36,344 nt of DNA from Aphanomyces cochlioides (taxonomy: Eukaryota; Oomycota; Saprolegniomycetes; Saprolegniales; Verrucalvaceae): assembly GCA_019828595.1 (NCBI GenBank), contig JAHQRK010000079.1:1-36344 (forward strand). The letters run 5' to 3'. Shown here piece by piece: positions 9,491-21,006 of the stretch. The notes beneath the pieces are model-generated. The model was not told where the DNA came from. It ran no database searches and saw only the letters and a list, made by a program, of their open reading frames with translations. Positions within the stretch are counted from its first letter, which is position 1, and the number at the start of each line of letters is the position of its first letter. Position numbers and translations under genes: made by a program.

Positions 9491-12400
9491 TTACTGGTGT
9501 TCAACTCGAAAAGACATGGGATATTTTTCGAATAGCTCGTTGTATCCAGCTTGAGAGAAAAGGACTGAGACCGCTTCGATGATGTTTCGATAGTCGAAGT
9601 CGTCAGGCGAGAGCAAACGAATTGTTCGCCTGATGGAAGCTGTCCAACTGACAAATATAATCTCGTTCCATAGTAAAATCGGTAGAGGCCTTTTGCCATC
9701 GAACTTGGTTGCATTTCTTTGAGTCCATAAGGAGTACGTGATGGAAGCACAAAGGAGGGACCATAATTTGAATAATGCGTCATGCAGGTGTTTTCCTCGC
9801 GTATTGGTCTTGAAGCGACTGATATTCGTGGTGGTTGCCCAATCAAACTTAACACCATAAGCTCTCCATGCTCGCTCTTGGAACATCCAAACTTGATGTA
9901 CATGATGACATGTATGGAAGGCATGATGAAAAGTCTCAACATCCGAGCAATCTTCATAGACACAACAAATAGCGTCAGGGTTTTGGATCTGCATATAGGA
10001 AAACCTCGAGTTGACGGGTAACATCTTCATGTGCAATCGAAACCATACATCGCCTTGAACAGGTGGAGGTAGATTACACACAGTACGAATGAGACGGATA
10101 TACTTTGCTATGTCTTTGTCAGTTCTTGTCGTAGTCTTCATAGGATGTATAGCTTCAGTCTCAGGGGGGCGTGGTAAGCTAAATGCACCACGTTTTTCTT
10201 GGGCCACGACTCGAAAGGTAAATCAGCATCCTTGATTCTGGCTGTAAACGGATGTTGACAAGTCGGGACATTAGGCAGTGGCGACCCTTGCCGAATGTCA
10301 AACGATCGAACAACTTTGTCGAAGATTCGTGTGAGTTGATTGTAAATGTCGGTTGTGCGGGGCAATGTGGCAAAGTCCATGACTCCGTCCTGGTTTAGAC
10401 AAACTTGGGCAGCTGGATTGTTCGACGACATTCGGTTCACGAACATGGTCTCTGTTGGCCAAGCGCCATGTGGGGTCAGGAAATCCTTCAGGCATCTGAG
10501 ACCATTTTTGGCCCCGTGGCGGCACCAGAGACGCATGTCTTCATCTTTCACGACATTTGCTAACATCTTAGCAGAGCCGAAGTGCATTGCGTCGTAGGCT
10601 GTGAGCCATACCGGGAGGTTCAGTACCGTGTCGAGATTTGGAGGCACGCCGATTCGCTTACTCATGTCTGTGGCTGACCAATGTTTCCAAGTATCAAGCC
10701 ACAGTGGATGGAGCTCGCGAAGCAAAAGCCACTTGGAGCTTGCATTTGGGTAGTATGAAAGAAAATCGAATGGGTGACTGTCTCGGAATAACTGATGTAT
10801 TGTGCGGCTAAATTGTCGCTGTACAAGTTTCTTCCACACCAGGATTTCACCAGGAGAATCGGCAGACATAAAGAGCTGTAAACGAAGAAGGCGTTGTGTT
10901 CGCAGCCTCGATGCAATGTGGGGGATTCCCAAGCCTAAAGGCTTGTCGTACTGCCACCTTCTATGGATTGAGGGACGGTAACTCTCATCGAGCTGGGTCT
11001 TGCGGCAAAGTATGAACTTGTTTAACATTTGTTGCCACGTAACGACCATAGCAGGAGGCACAGGTACAACGGCTGTTACATGCCACAACATAGATAGCAA
11101 CATCGTGGAGGCAATAAGCTTTCGGCCCTGCAATGTCCTTGCTCGTTTACCCCATAGTTGAAAGGACGAGATGAATTTGTCGTTGAGTTTTTGAAGTTGG
11201 GAGTCAGCCGAAAGTCGATGGCCAAAGAGAATACCAAGATATTTCGTACACTGACCAGTTGGTACGATATTGAGCAAACCATCTGCTTCGATGTCTTCTT
11301 GATCGAGATGGTCGTTGAGAACCAAGGTCATGCACTTGGAACGATTCAGACGGGCCCCTGAAGCCGTGCAAAACTCTTCCACAATTGCCATTTGCTCCAC
11401 AGCAGATTGCAGCGAGTTTGATAACAACGTCGAGTCGTCGGCAAAGAATATACTCGTAATAACTGAGTCGTGGGGGAGAGCGATTCCAAGATGTGGGGAC
11501 GCTCGGAGCATCTCACCAAGAGGTTCTAGGTATAGGACGAACAGTAGGCATGATAAAGGACAGCCTTGTTTGACGCCTCGGGTAGGTCGGATCTTAGGGC
11601 CAAGCTCGCCATTGAAGATGATCTGGACCAAAGGTGAGTCGTACAAAAGAGCTACCCACGCAATGAAACCATCACCAGTGTTGACTTCTCTCAGCACATC
11701 AAGCATAAATTCTCGATCCACCATGTCGTACGCTTTCGAAAAGTCAAGGAATGTTGCATAGTAGTCGTGATCTTCGTTGGTGCAAAACGTTTGCAAAGTT
11801 TGCACAAGCAGGACGTGGTCATGCAGCCGTCGTCCTGGGACAAAGCCAGCTTGACTTGGGTGAATGAGATGAGGAGCTACTGTAGCCAGGCGATAAGCGA
11901 GGGCACGGGATAGTATCTTCACCTCCACTGACATGAGTGCAATAGGTCGGTAGTTTCCAGGATCGCCTCGATCACCAGCTTTGAAGAGCAGAGCCACAGC
12001 ACTACGCCTTTGTTGAAGGAGTAGTTTACCGTGGTGGTGAAGTTGGTAGTTGAAGACCCTGACCAGGATTTCGGAGAAAGCCTCGGGTGCTACTTGGAAG
12101 AAGGCCGCTGGCCATCCATCAGGACCAGGAGACTTGTTTGGACTCATTGTCTTGAGAGCACTACACAGCTCGGCTGCTGTGATAGGTCTGTCTAGCTCCT
12201 CGCGTTGCTCATCATTGAGTTTGCGGGAGATAAACCGTATGACAGCCCTCCGCCTCGCCCGGTTTAGCCGAGGTTGTTCGCCACGAGTGGTAGTCATTAT
12301 TGCCTTCCAATGGGCAGTGAATCTCTCTTTGATAGTGGTAGGATCAGACACGGGAATGCCATCGACGTTGACCGTCGTGATAGGAACCTTGAGTCCTTGT

Positions 12401-13608
12401 GGCCTTCGAAAGAAGTGGCTCGTACCGCGTTCGTTGATATTTGCATGAAAATCGAATTGCTGATCCATGCGGTATTGGCGATATTCGATTCTTGCGTTTT
12501 CCAGCGCCAACCGAGTAGCATCAACGGCAGCCTCGTCGAGCAAGCCAGCTTCGTATGATCGTTGTGCAGATATATGTCTCAGTTTTAGGCTTTTGAGCTC
12601 GTGTTGCATGGATTGGAGGTGGTGGCGATGACATTGTTGTAAACGTCGTTTGATTCGCTTAAGCCACCCATACCAGACGGCTCCCATGTTTGTCGATTCG
12701 TCCGCACGCATCTCAGAGAGGAGGTGTGATGCCTCTTCTCGTATGGCTTTGATGACGAGCGGGTCTTTGAGTAGCTCTCTCGGCAGCCTCCAGTAGCCAC
12801 GGGTCGTGGGTGTATGACTTGTAGAGAGAACGACAGTGTGCTCCAAGTGATCTCCGGCAAAGCTGTTAGTGGCATATTTTGAGCTTTGGTAGGATTGGGC
12901 AACTAAATCTTGGTCAATGAACCAGTAGTCCAGACGATTGCTTCGTCCTGGACCGCTTGCCAGTCTTTCGTGAGGGTGGTGTAGGCGCCACGCGTCGATG
13001 ACTCCTAGTTGTGACAGCCAGGCAAGACATTCGACTTTTCCAAAGGTGTGATCTTGCCGTGGTTTGGAAGCATCGAGGTGTTCGTTGACAGGAAGGTTAA
13101 AATCTCCCCCAACCAGGTGTACACTGTTAGCTTCAAAAGCGCGAGGGAGACTGTCAAAGAAACTAGCCCGATGTTGAGGGGTAACTGGCGCGTAAATGTT
13201 GTGGATGTAGACTGGGGTTTCATCCCAGTACGTTTTGATCACAATATAACGGCCAGGGATATCGTGTTGTGATAAGTGCACCAGGCTTGAGAATCCAGGC
13301 ATCGATTCGTGAAAGTATGATGCAACGCCACATCGACGGTTGTTCAAATTGTCCGTGCGGGTTGTTCGTAAGTCGTTGGTAAAAAGTTTGTACTTGCTAA
13401 CACCCACTTCGTTGTCGAGGTGAGTGTGGAAAGTGTCAAGATGTTTTGCGTTGTTGAGTTTCGTTTCTTGAAAGAGAACAGCTTGTGTCGGTTTCCGAAG
13501 ACGCCGTGCAACAAGATGTCCGTTTTCTTTCAGCCCATTGAGGTTGCTCGTCGTCACTTCAAGTATGGGGAGCTTGACAAAATGACCAGCCGCGACCACT
13601 TTAGCCAC
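9491..13608 (-). pseudogene. ORF2 (APE endonuclease-reverse transcriptase) of copy A2, one 2-nt insertion
   Basis: The full-length frame would encode about 1371 aa. APE endonuclease motifs: QETK (E48), YAP (139-141), GGDFN (D169, N171), RLDY (D227) and GDH (253-254). Reverse transcriptase motifs: KSPGPDG, NYRPI, SQAGFVPGRR, FLDFSKAYD, GVKQGCPLS and FADD (about 721-724). A Cys/His motif (CCVYEDC...HHAFHTC) lies near the C-terminus. A CA insertion at about 10162-10163 shifts the frame near codon 1148, leaving 10138-13608 (APE+RT intact) and 9491-10207 (C-terminal part). A3 and B2 are in frame there. The frame starts at GTG 13606-13608 with no ATG: an in-frame TAG lies 9 codons upstream. It overlaps ORF1 by 8 nt. 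Confidence 0.93.
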
Positions 13609-16064
13609 GGGAAGCGATCGTTGTGAGATCCGCTAGGTCGCCGTGAATTAAAGTAGGTTCGCTTGGTGAAACATGACTTGATTGTGGAGAGTGATATCCA
13701 AATCGTTGCTTTCGTGTAGTTGAAGGATTTTTGTCATGATGTGACACATCGATTCTCCGTCGCCAGTGTACATGAATTCCATTCTGTTCCATATGTGGAG
13801 GCCAAGGTCGGTGTACATCAGGAGTGACATGAGCGTTTCGGAGGATAGACTGCGTTTACCAAGGCGAGAGGGTAACGCTGTCACTGGACTTTTTGTTGAG
13901 GCCAAAATTGCCGCATCGCTATTGAAATATAGTGGAGCATGAACTGCCATCAATACTTCTGCAATGGCCAGCACTTCTTCGACTTCAACTCTGTTGAGGA
14001 CGATGTCATCATCGGTGATGATTGCCTCGATGAGTGGGAGGTTGTTGACCATCTTCTGGTCACTGAACACCGAGATCACGTGGTCGTGAGTGATTGGAGT
14101 GCCGAATGTTGCCTCGTAGAGCTGACCAAAAGATTTTGTGCCACCACCAGACGCTCTTAGCCAACGATTAAGCAGTCGAAGACGAACAAAGTATTCGAAG
14201 CTGTCACGATTGGAGACAAAAATTTGGTGCAGTTGCAGTCCAAATTCGATTGGCGCACGTTCTAGATGGATGCAGATCGTGTCAACACGCCCGTCCGTAA
14301 TCAATTTCAATAAGTTGAAGGAATCGTGCGCTAACGCTTCCTTAACTTGGGCCGGGATATGTTGTGGTGCGTTTTGAGCCTTGGTGTCAAGGTCGTTGAG
14401 CTCGGCAAGTATGGCATCGAGAGACTTCTCAAACCTTTGGATTGAGCCCTCGTGGGGTTTGATCCCGCTAATGAACTCTTCAGCGGCAACGTGCACCTTG
14501 TCACCAGATTTGAGTGTCAGCTTTGGAACAATTACTTTGACAGTGGTGTTGCCAACTGTCGTTTCGTGTTCCTCGGGCTCAACATTAGCGCGTTCGTCCA
14601 GAGCCGCAAACATGTTCGGGGAGATCCAAGGACGATCAGGAGCTGGGATTGAGCCAGCGGAGATTGGGGTTTTCTTTCTTTTGCCTGTAGTTTGAACTTC
14701 AGTCCATTCCTTGTTGCTGTCTCGGGTCATTTTCTGCCGTTTGGCAGTGGATGTCGAGACAGCGGCGTCTCCCCGTGGGCGGTGAGGGGTTGCGTGAAGT
14801 CCATGTTGGGTGGCGATTACATCGAGGTCAAGGCGCGCGAGCTTCTTGTCACGGTAAAACCATCCTTGACCAAACACGCGGAGGCACCGACCCTTGAAAA
14901 TGAATTCTTCAATTGATCGACCGTCATTGTGCATAGATTCGGGTATAGCTGTCCCTTCAAAATACAAGCGATAACGAGAGCTAGCCAAGCCAGTCGTCGA
15001 GGAAACTGTGGAGTATGAGCCCCACAAAAAGCGCGGCTCAAGCTTTGACATGATGCTGAACATGAGACGTTCTTCATCCTGTCCTTGGAGACCAGATGGG
15101 ATATCGATGAAATATCCATCAAGTATATGGGGCTCAGTCATGACAAATCTCTGAGAGCTGCCATCCTTTGCCACTTGGATCTTGAGAGAGACTCCACGCA
15201 GCTTTTTAAGAGCATCTTCAGAGGCTATGCCCCACTTGAGAAGACGATTGGAGACATCTTTCTCGCACTTGATGACATCGACAAATGCATCGTCCAAATC
15301 AAGCGCTTGGTTGTCAAACAATAGAGATGTCATTGCCTTGGAGATGTCGATGTATTTGGTGTATTGGCCAGTGGACATTTGTAGCCAGCCAACAACATCT
15401 CTGGGGAATGTTTTTGGATGGGCAAAGTGTCGTCAAACGTGAGAGATCCTGTCGCGCGTTTTTGCAACAAGGACGCCAGCTCGGCCATAGTTGGTCGATA
15501 ATGGCCGACGTCACTGTTCCGCTGAGCCTTGGCAGATTTAGCTCTCTGCTTGGCTTGGAATTCCCACACGCATTCGTTTGGCTTTTTGGTCGAGGTGTTC
15601 GACTCGGGTGGTATTGGCACGGAGCGTGTTGTAGCAGGAGGCGAGGCATCGATTTGAGCTTCAGGCTCCATTTCCACATCAACATTGGTGTCGCGAATCG
15701 ATTGGTCTTCAGAGCGCGGCTCCAGCTCAGTGGCTTGAGTAATCGGTGGGGTATGTGGTTGGTTGTTGTTGGAGATATCCTCTATGTCTTCATCAGGCAT
15801 CGGAGAAACATTATCCTTGTTGACAGTTTTGTCGCTGGTACGAGCGCTTGGTAATGGCACGCGACCACCGAGTGTAGCAAGACGTATGGGCGGTTGAGCA
15901 GCAGGCGGAGTTTTGTCGATGATTGAGTCAGGTTCATCGTCATCATCATCGTCAACAATCACCTCCATGATACTAGAAGCGTCCGAGGTATTGCGAAAGG
16001 GAGAGGCAGAAAAAGCTGAGGGCTTGTGTGCATGAGCACGGCTGGAAGAGCGGGTAGTCGCCAT
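13601..16064 (-). pseudogene. ORF1 of copy A2, two 1-nt frameshifts
   Basis: ATG at 16064, stop TAA at 13601-13603; homologous to the intact 821-aa ORF1 of A3. Two lesions break it. One is a G run of four at 15403-15406 (five in A3), which splits off the N-terminal 15330-16064 part. The other is a G pair at 13665-13666 (three G in A3 and A1), which replaces the last residues. The large middle frame 13648-15378 is open. Both lesions are single-base losses in G runs, so they could be assembly errors rather than true mutations. Confidence 0.92.
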
Positions 16065-16115
16065 GTTGTCAGTTTTGGACAGTGGTACTGCGGGGTAGCT
16101 GGCAAATTGGAAACT

Positions 16116-16223
16116 CCGGTCATAGCTCAGTTGGTAGAGCGTTTGACTGTAGTGGAAAGTTGTATTGGATTCAGTATGGCTTCAGAAATCAAATGGCCAC
16201 CGGTTCGATTCCGGTTGACCGGA
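16116..16223 (+). tRNA. tRNA-Tyr(GUA): tRNA-Tyr (GUA), intron-containing, copy T3
   Basis: Identical to T1 (intron 16153-16187, anticodon 16149-16151). It is rebuilt by the A2 target duplication: nucleotides 1-14 are the duplicate and nucleotides 15-73 are original. Its 5' end is head-to-head with the 5' end of A2. Confidence 0.98.
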
Positions 16224-16228
16224 CTCTC

Positions 16229-16233
16229 TTTTT
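16229..16233 (+). terminator. Pol III terminator of T3
   Basis: Five T, 6 nt after the tRNA 3' end. Confidence 0.85.
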
Positions 16234-17310
16234 CACACTTTCATCTCCTTTCCTTCTCTTACCCTCTTTTTTCCACCTCTCTCTTCATCTTCACGACCTT
16301 TACACGTCCCAACATTTAGATTCATCACATTTACCTACACATACAACAACTACACACGATACAGTCTATTCCAATGCCACACAAATCAAATCTACGCGTT
16401 TTCACCAGCATTCACGCGGCATGAGCCATCATTGCTCTGTCTTGTTTATTTCATGTGCAGGACACATTGGATGCACCCCAAAAGACATTACAATCAAGAG
16501 GAATCACATTCCCTTACATACGTTGTCGTGCCAGTATTTTTGTCGCTCGTCAATCTCTGACAAAAACTCCTCCACGTAGTAGCATAGAAGTGCCATTTTG
16601 AAGGTCCAGTGAGCATACATGCCCCACAGCTCCTACGTTTGCCTTTCGGATGTCTGTGACGGCTCAGTTCAAAGTAGTTCGGGGTTGACGTTTTAAGTGA
16701 TGCCTCGCTAATTCATTGATCGAAATGAACAACACGTTATTTAAACATGGTTGCTTCTTGGAGGATAAAACAGTTTATGTTGGTTGTCCAAAATGAACAG
16801 CCTCATACTTTCCAACCTCTGAATTGAGGTATAATCCCTTTGCAAAAACAAATCGCAACGACGTTTGGCTTCAACACAGAGAGAGGAGGAAAAAGAGTCT
16901 ACCAATCGCACACGCATACATTCCGTTCTTGTTGTGTCGTTGTTTTAGTCACTCATATTTTGGCAAGTCATATATACATTCTTTTTGGGGGACACAGCAC
17001 GAGGATTCATCGTGCTAACTTGGTGCGTGCTGTGTGGCCACGGTGCGACGTTGGTACGGAGACTTCTCTACAACACTGCATGAGGCAGAGCGAAGAGCTT
17101 GGTAAAGGGTAAGAGTGTTTGTAAATAAGAAGGTGGATGGAATGCGATGTTGTAGATGAAATGGCAGAGACGAGTCTCTGAAAATGGGCTGGAAGATAGT
17201 GAGGACTATAAGAATACAGGGTGTAGGATGTGGTTGATGATGCCAGTTGGTAGTGTATGTAGATGACTAAAATAGTGTGTGAAAGGTCGGTGGCTGGAGG
17301 ACGTATGTGT

Positions 17311-17418
17311 CCGGTCATAGCTCAGTTGGTAGAGCGTTTGACTGTAGTGGAAAGTTGTATTGGATTCAGTATGGCTTCAGAAATCAAATGGCCACCGGTT
17401 CGATTCCGGTTGACCGGA
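17311..17418 (+). tRNA. tRNA-Tyr(GUA): tRNA-Tyr (GUA), intron-containing, copy T4
   Basis: Identical coding and intron sequence (intron 17348-17382, anticodon 17344-17346). This copy has its native upstream flank (end of U3), so it shows the empty target site: the spacer ends in TGTGT before CCGGTCATAGCTCA and continues uninterrupted into GTTGG. Confidence 0.98.
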
Positions 17419-17423
17419 CTCTC

Positions 17424-17427
17424 TTTT
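17424..17427 (+). terminator. Pol III terminator of T4 (only four T)
   Basis: The run here is four T, versus five in the other copies. Four T is weak to marginal in many eukaryotes. The back-up run of six T at 17461-17466 could serve. Confidence 0.7.
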
Positions 17428-18504
17428 CACACTTTCATCTCCTTTCCTTCTCTTACCCTCTTTTTTCCACCTCTCTCTTCATCTTCACGACCTTTACACG
17501 TCCCAACATTTAGATTCATCACATTTACCTACACATACAACAACTACACACGATACAGTCTATTCCAATGCCACACAAACAAATCTACGCGTTTTCACCA
17601 GCATTCACGCGGCATGAGCCATCATTGCTCTGTCTTGTTTATTTCATGTGCAGGACACATTGGATGCACCCCAAAAGACATTACAATCAAGAGGAATCAC
17701 ATTCCCTTACATACGTTGTCGTGCCAGTATTTTTGTCGCTCGTCAATCTCTGACAAAAACTCCTCCACGTAGTAGCATAGAAGTGCCATTTTGAAGGTCC
17801 AGTGAGCATACATGCCCCACAGCTCCTACGTTTGCCTTTCGGATGTCTGTGACGGCTCAGTTCAAAGTAGTTCGGGGTTGACGTTTTAAGTGATGCCTCG
17901 CTAATTCATTGATCGAAATGAACAACACGTTATTTAAACATGGTTGCTTCTTGGAGGATAAAACAGTTTATGTTGGTTGTCCAAAATGAACAGCCTCATA
18001 CTTTCCAACCTCTGAATTGAGGTATAATCCCTTTGCAAAAACAAATCGCAACGACGTTTGGCTTCAACACAGAGAGAGGAGGAAAAAGAGTCTACCAATC
18101 GCACACGCATACATTCCGTTCTTGTTGTGTCGTTGTTTTAGTCACTCATATTTTGGCAAGTCATATATACATTCTTTTTGGGGGGACACAGCACGAGGAT
18201 TCATCGTGCTAACTTGGTGCGTGCTGTGTGGCCACGGTGCGACGTTGGTACGGAGACTTCTCTACAACACTGCATGAGGCAGAGCGAAGAGCTTGGTAAA
18301 GGGTAAGAGTGTTTGTAAATAAGAAGGTGGATGGAATGCGATGTTGTAGATGAAATGGCAGAGACGAGTCTCTGAAAATGGGCTGGAAGATAGTGAGGAC
18401 TATAAGAATACAGGGTGTAGGATGTGGTTGATGATGCCAGTTGGTAGTGTATGTAGATGACTAAAATAGTGTGTGAAAGGTCGGTGGCTGGAGGACGTAT
18501 GTGT

Positions 18505-18612
18505 CCGGTCATAGCTCAGTTGGTAGAGCGTTTGACTGTAGTGGAAAGTTGTATTGGATTCAGTATGGCTTCAGAAATCAAATGGCCACCGGTTCGATTC
18601 CGGTTGACCGGA
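18505..18612 (+). tRNA. tRNA-Tyr(GUA): tRNA-Tyr (GUA), intron-containing, copy T5
   Basis: Identical to the other copies (intron 18542-18576, anticodon 18538-18540), with the native upstream flank from U4. A second example of an empty target site. Confidence 0.98.
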
Positions 18613-18617
18613 CTCTC

Positions 18618-18622
18618 TTTTT
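18618..18622 (+). terminator. Pol III terminator of T5
   Basis: Five T, 6 nt after the tRNA 3' end. Confidence 0.85.
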
Positions 18623-19699
18623 CACACTTTCATCTCCTTTCCTTCTCTTACCCTCTTTTTTCCACCTCTCTCTTCATCTTCACGACCTTTACACGTCCCA
18701 ACATTTAGATTCATCACATTTACCTACACATACAACAACTACACACGATACAGTCTATTCCAATGCCACACAAACAAATCTACGCGTTTTCACCAGCATT
18801 CACGCGGCATGAGCCATCATTGCTCTGTCTTGTTTATTTCATGTGCAGGACACATTGGATGCACCCCAAAAGACATTACAATCAAGAGGAATCACATTCC
18901 CTTACATACGTTGTCGTGCCAGTATTTTTGTCGCTCGTCAATCTCTGACAAAAACTCCTCCACGTAGTAGCATAGAAGTGCCATTTTGAAGGTCCAGTGA
19001 GCATACATGCCCCACAGCTCCTACGTTTGCCTTTCGGATGTCTGTGACGGCTCAGTTCAAAGTAGTTCGGGGTTGACGTTTTAAGTGATGCCTCGCTAAT
19101 TCATTGATCGAAATGAACAACACGTTATTTAAACATGGTTGCTTCTTGGAGGATAAAACAGTTTATGTTGGTTGTCCAAAATGAACAGCCTCATACTTTC
19201 CAACCTCTGAATTGAGGTATAATCCCTTTGCAAAAACAAATCGCAACGACGTTTGGCTTCAACACAGAGAGAGGAGGAAAAAGAGTCTACCAATCGCACA
19301 CGCATACATTCCGTTCTTGTTGTGTCGTTGTTTTAGTCACTCATATTTTGGCAAGTCATATATACATTCTTTTTGGGGGGACACAGCACGAGGATTCATC
19401 GTGCTAACTTGGTGCGTGCTGTGTGGCCACGGTGCGACGTTGGTACGGAGACTTCTCTACAACACTGCATGAGGCAGAGCGAAGAGCTTGGTAAAGGGTA
19501 AGAGTGTTTGTAAATAAGAAGGTGGATGGAATGCGATGTTGTAGATGAAATGGCAGAGACGAGTCTCTGAAAATGGGCTGGAAGATAGTGAGGACTATAA
19601 GAATACAGGGTGTAGGATGTGGTTGATGATGCCAGTTGGTAGTGTATGTAGATGACTAAAATAGTGTGTAAAAGGTCGGTGGCTGGAGGACGTATGTGT

Positions 19700-19713
19700 C
19701 CGGTCATAGCTCA
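19700..19713 (+). repeat. tRNA-Tyr 5' stub / target-site duplication at the 3' end of A3
   Basis: Nucleotides 1-14 of tRNA-Tyr followed by the A3 3' end at 19714. The partner copy is 27844-27857. Confidence 0.93.
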
Positions 19714-19791
19714 ATGTCAATGGGGAGTCTATTTGTAGTTAATGTAAACTACAAACTAATATTGCCCGAAGGCTCATCCCATTTCCAACTG
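19714..19791 (-). other. 3' UTR of family A copy A3, with hairpin
   Basis: The same 78-nt sequence as in A2, with the 9-bp hairpin at 19732-19755 and the blocks shared with family B. No poly(A). Confidence 0.7.
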
Positions 19792-21006
19792 CTAGGCTGA
19801 ATTGGTAATCAATTTGGCTTTTCGTTTTCTTGATTCGCTTCGACGTTGGGACTTCGATTTCTTCGGTGTTTGTAAGCTAACACGGCGAATATGTCGGATA
19901 AAACTGACTCTTGGCATCTGACCCAGGGGGTATACATTTTCATTGTCTTGGATCATACATAGACTTCGGTCTATGCAGCGCTTGTATCGCTTGGCGAGGA
20001 CCCAGCAATGGGATGTTGAATCAGTGACAGAAACAACCAAGAATTCTCCGTCAGGCTCATCCAATATCGCTCTACAGATATCACGAATTGGATCACCCAC
20101 CGATTGCTTGAGCAGTTGACGGGAGAATATGGCGTCGTTGTAGTGGAATCCATGTGTGTATGCCAGCTTGAGAAAATCATGCATCTTGGAAGGGGGAATG
20201 CCCGCGTCTTGAGGAACTCCATGGGCCTCTTTGAAACCCGAAATGACTTCTTCGCTGAGCTCAAAATTGGAGACATTCAAATTGGTAGCAACGATTCGGA
20301 TTGCAGCCGCAAGACAAGATTTGTCACTGTTGTTGCCAATTTCTAGCCACAGAGGATCCATCGCTCGAAATTCAGCAAGCGTTGGGGCGAGACCAGTGTT
20401 CGTGAGGAAGTGGGCTCCAGCTTGTCGCCATCGTTGGTACATCGCCACGGCTTCTTGACACCCGCTGAGGTCTTTTTCGTCGAACCAGTCTTTGTTGAGT
20501 CCATCCGGGCGTTGAAACTTCCAGTTGACTTGGTATTGAATAGTTGAAATTCGATTTCGCATTGATGCCACTTCGCGGTGGTCATCGATAAACAACACTT
20601 CATCGATGTCATCATCGTCGGTTGGAATTCGCAGAGTGCGTGGGCGGTTGGTTGGGGCATCAGCCGTTGTCGCATTCGTTTGTGGCCTGGCTGGAACAGA
20701 AACATCGTCCAATAGATCCATGAGGGATGGTAGCGGAGATCCATTGTCATTGCCCAAGGGGTCAAATTCGCGGGTGCTCGAGTTCAAAATGGACATATCA
20801 GGAGTAAATTGGTGTTCTTCAGTTGTAACTGGACTTGAAGGACGAGTGTCGGATGATTGCGTCATAGGTACAGAAATCTCAACTCCATCCACTCCCTCAA
20901 GAGTAATCCCTGGAGACATCGAGCTCCCCACACCTCGTGTAGTTATGGGTCTCGACGTCTGCGCGGGGAGTACGCTATCGGCAGTGAAAATCGTTGAAGC
21001 TTCCAT
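19792..21006 (-). CDS. ORF3 of family A (copy A3): chromodomain-like plus papain-like cysteine peptidase-like protein
   Basis: 404 aa from the first ATG (21004-21006). It differs from the A2 copy at two residues: Asn instead of Asp just before the DWFDEKDL strand, and Thr instead of Ser near the C-terminus. Chromodomain-like region at nt about 20410-20610; peptidase-like region at nt about 19924-20346 with Cys (DKSC), His (SHCW) and Asp (IQDN) all kept. The basic C-terminal tail is kept. It is placed after ORF2 with about 213 nt between. Family B has no counterpart: there only 157 nt separate the ORF2 stop from the element end. How it is translated from a tricistronic RNA is not visible. Alternatives: a host-derived chromatin protein, or a protein captured from another transposon. 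Confidence 0.75.
   Translation of the reverse strand: MEASTIFTADSVLPAQTSRPITTRGVGSSMSPGITLEGVDGVEISVPMTQSSDTRPSSPVTTEEHQFTPDMSILNSSTREFDPLGNDNGSPLPSLMDLLDDVSVPARPQTNATTADAPTNRPRTLRIPTDDDDIDEVLFIDDHREVASMRNRISTIQYQVNWKFQRPDGLNKDWFDEKDLSGCQEAVAMYQRWRQAGAHFLTNTGLAPTLAEFRAMDPLWLEIGNNSDKSCLAAAIRIVATNLNVSNFELSEEVISGFKEAHGVPQDAGIPPSKMHDFLKLAYTHGFHYNDAIFSRQLLKQSVGDPIRDICRAILDEPDGEFLVVSVTDSTSHCWVLAKRYKRCIDRSLCMIQDNENVYPLGQMPRVSFIRHIRRVSLQTPKKSKSQRRSESRKRKAKLITNSA

Larger units (their letters stand above)
7985..16115 (-). mobile_element. LINE family A, copy A2 (full length, about 8.13 kb)
   Basis: A complete element on the minus strand. The order is 5' UTR (51 nt), ORF1, ORF2 (8-nt overlap), about 213 nt, ORF3, and a 3' UTR of 78 nt. 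There are no LTRs, no terminal inverted repeats and no poly(A). It sits in the A box of a tRNA-Tyr gene with a 14-15 bp target duplication. It is nearly identical to A3 over its whole length. ORF1 has two 1-nt deletions in G runs and ORF2 has one 2-nt insertion, while ORF3 is open. Site-specific LINEs of the Tx1 and R groups are known to use multicopy RNA genes as targets; the clade assignment here is inferred from domain order. Confidence 0.95.
16116..17310 (+). repeat. tRNA-Tyr array unit U3 (1195 bp)
   Basis: tRNA gene 16116-16223, pyrimidine tract, spacer with no recognised gene. It has the extra T near 16386, as in U1 and U6, the other two units that follow an A element. Its G run at 16987-16991 is one base shorter than in U1 and U2. 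It runs straight into U4 with no insertion, showing the native array junction. Confidence 0.95.
17311..18504 (+). repeat. tRNA-Tyr array unit U4 (1194 bp)
   Basis: An uninterrupted array unit between U3 and U5. tRNA gene 17311-17418; spacer without a recognised gene. It lacks the extra T (with U2 and U5). It is one base short in the terminator T run. Confidence 0.95.
18505..19699 (+). repeat. tRNA-Tyr array unit U5 (1195 bp)
   Basis: tRNA gene 18505-18612; spacer without a recognised gene. It lacks the extra T. It has a private G-to-A change near 19670. It ends at the stub 19700-19713, where A3 is inserted. Confidence 0.95.

Noticed and set aside
9436..9963. A 175-codon ORF overlapping the ORF2 C-terminus
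   Set aside because: It is in another frame of ORF2. The ORF2 frame there matches family B and carries the Cys/His motif.
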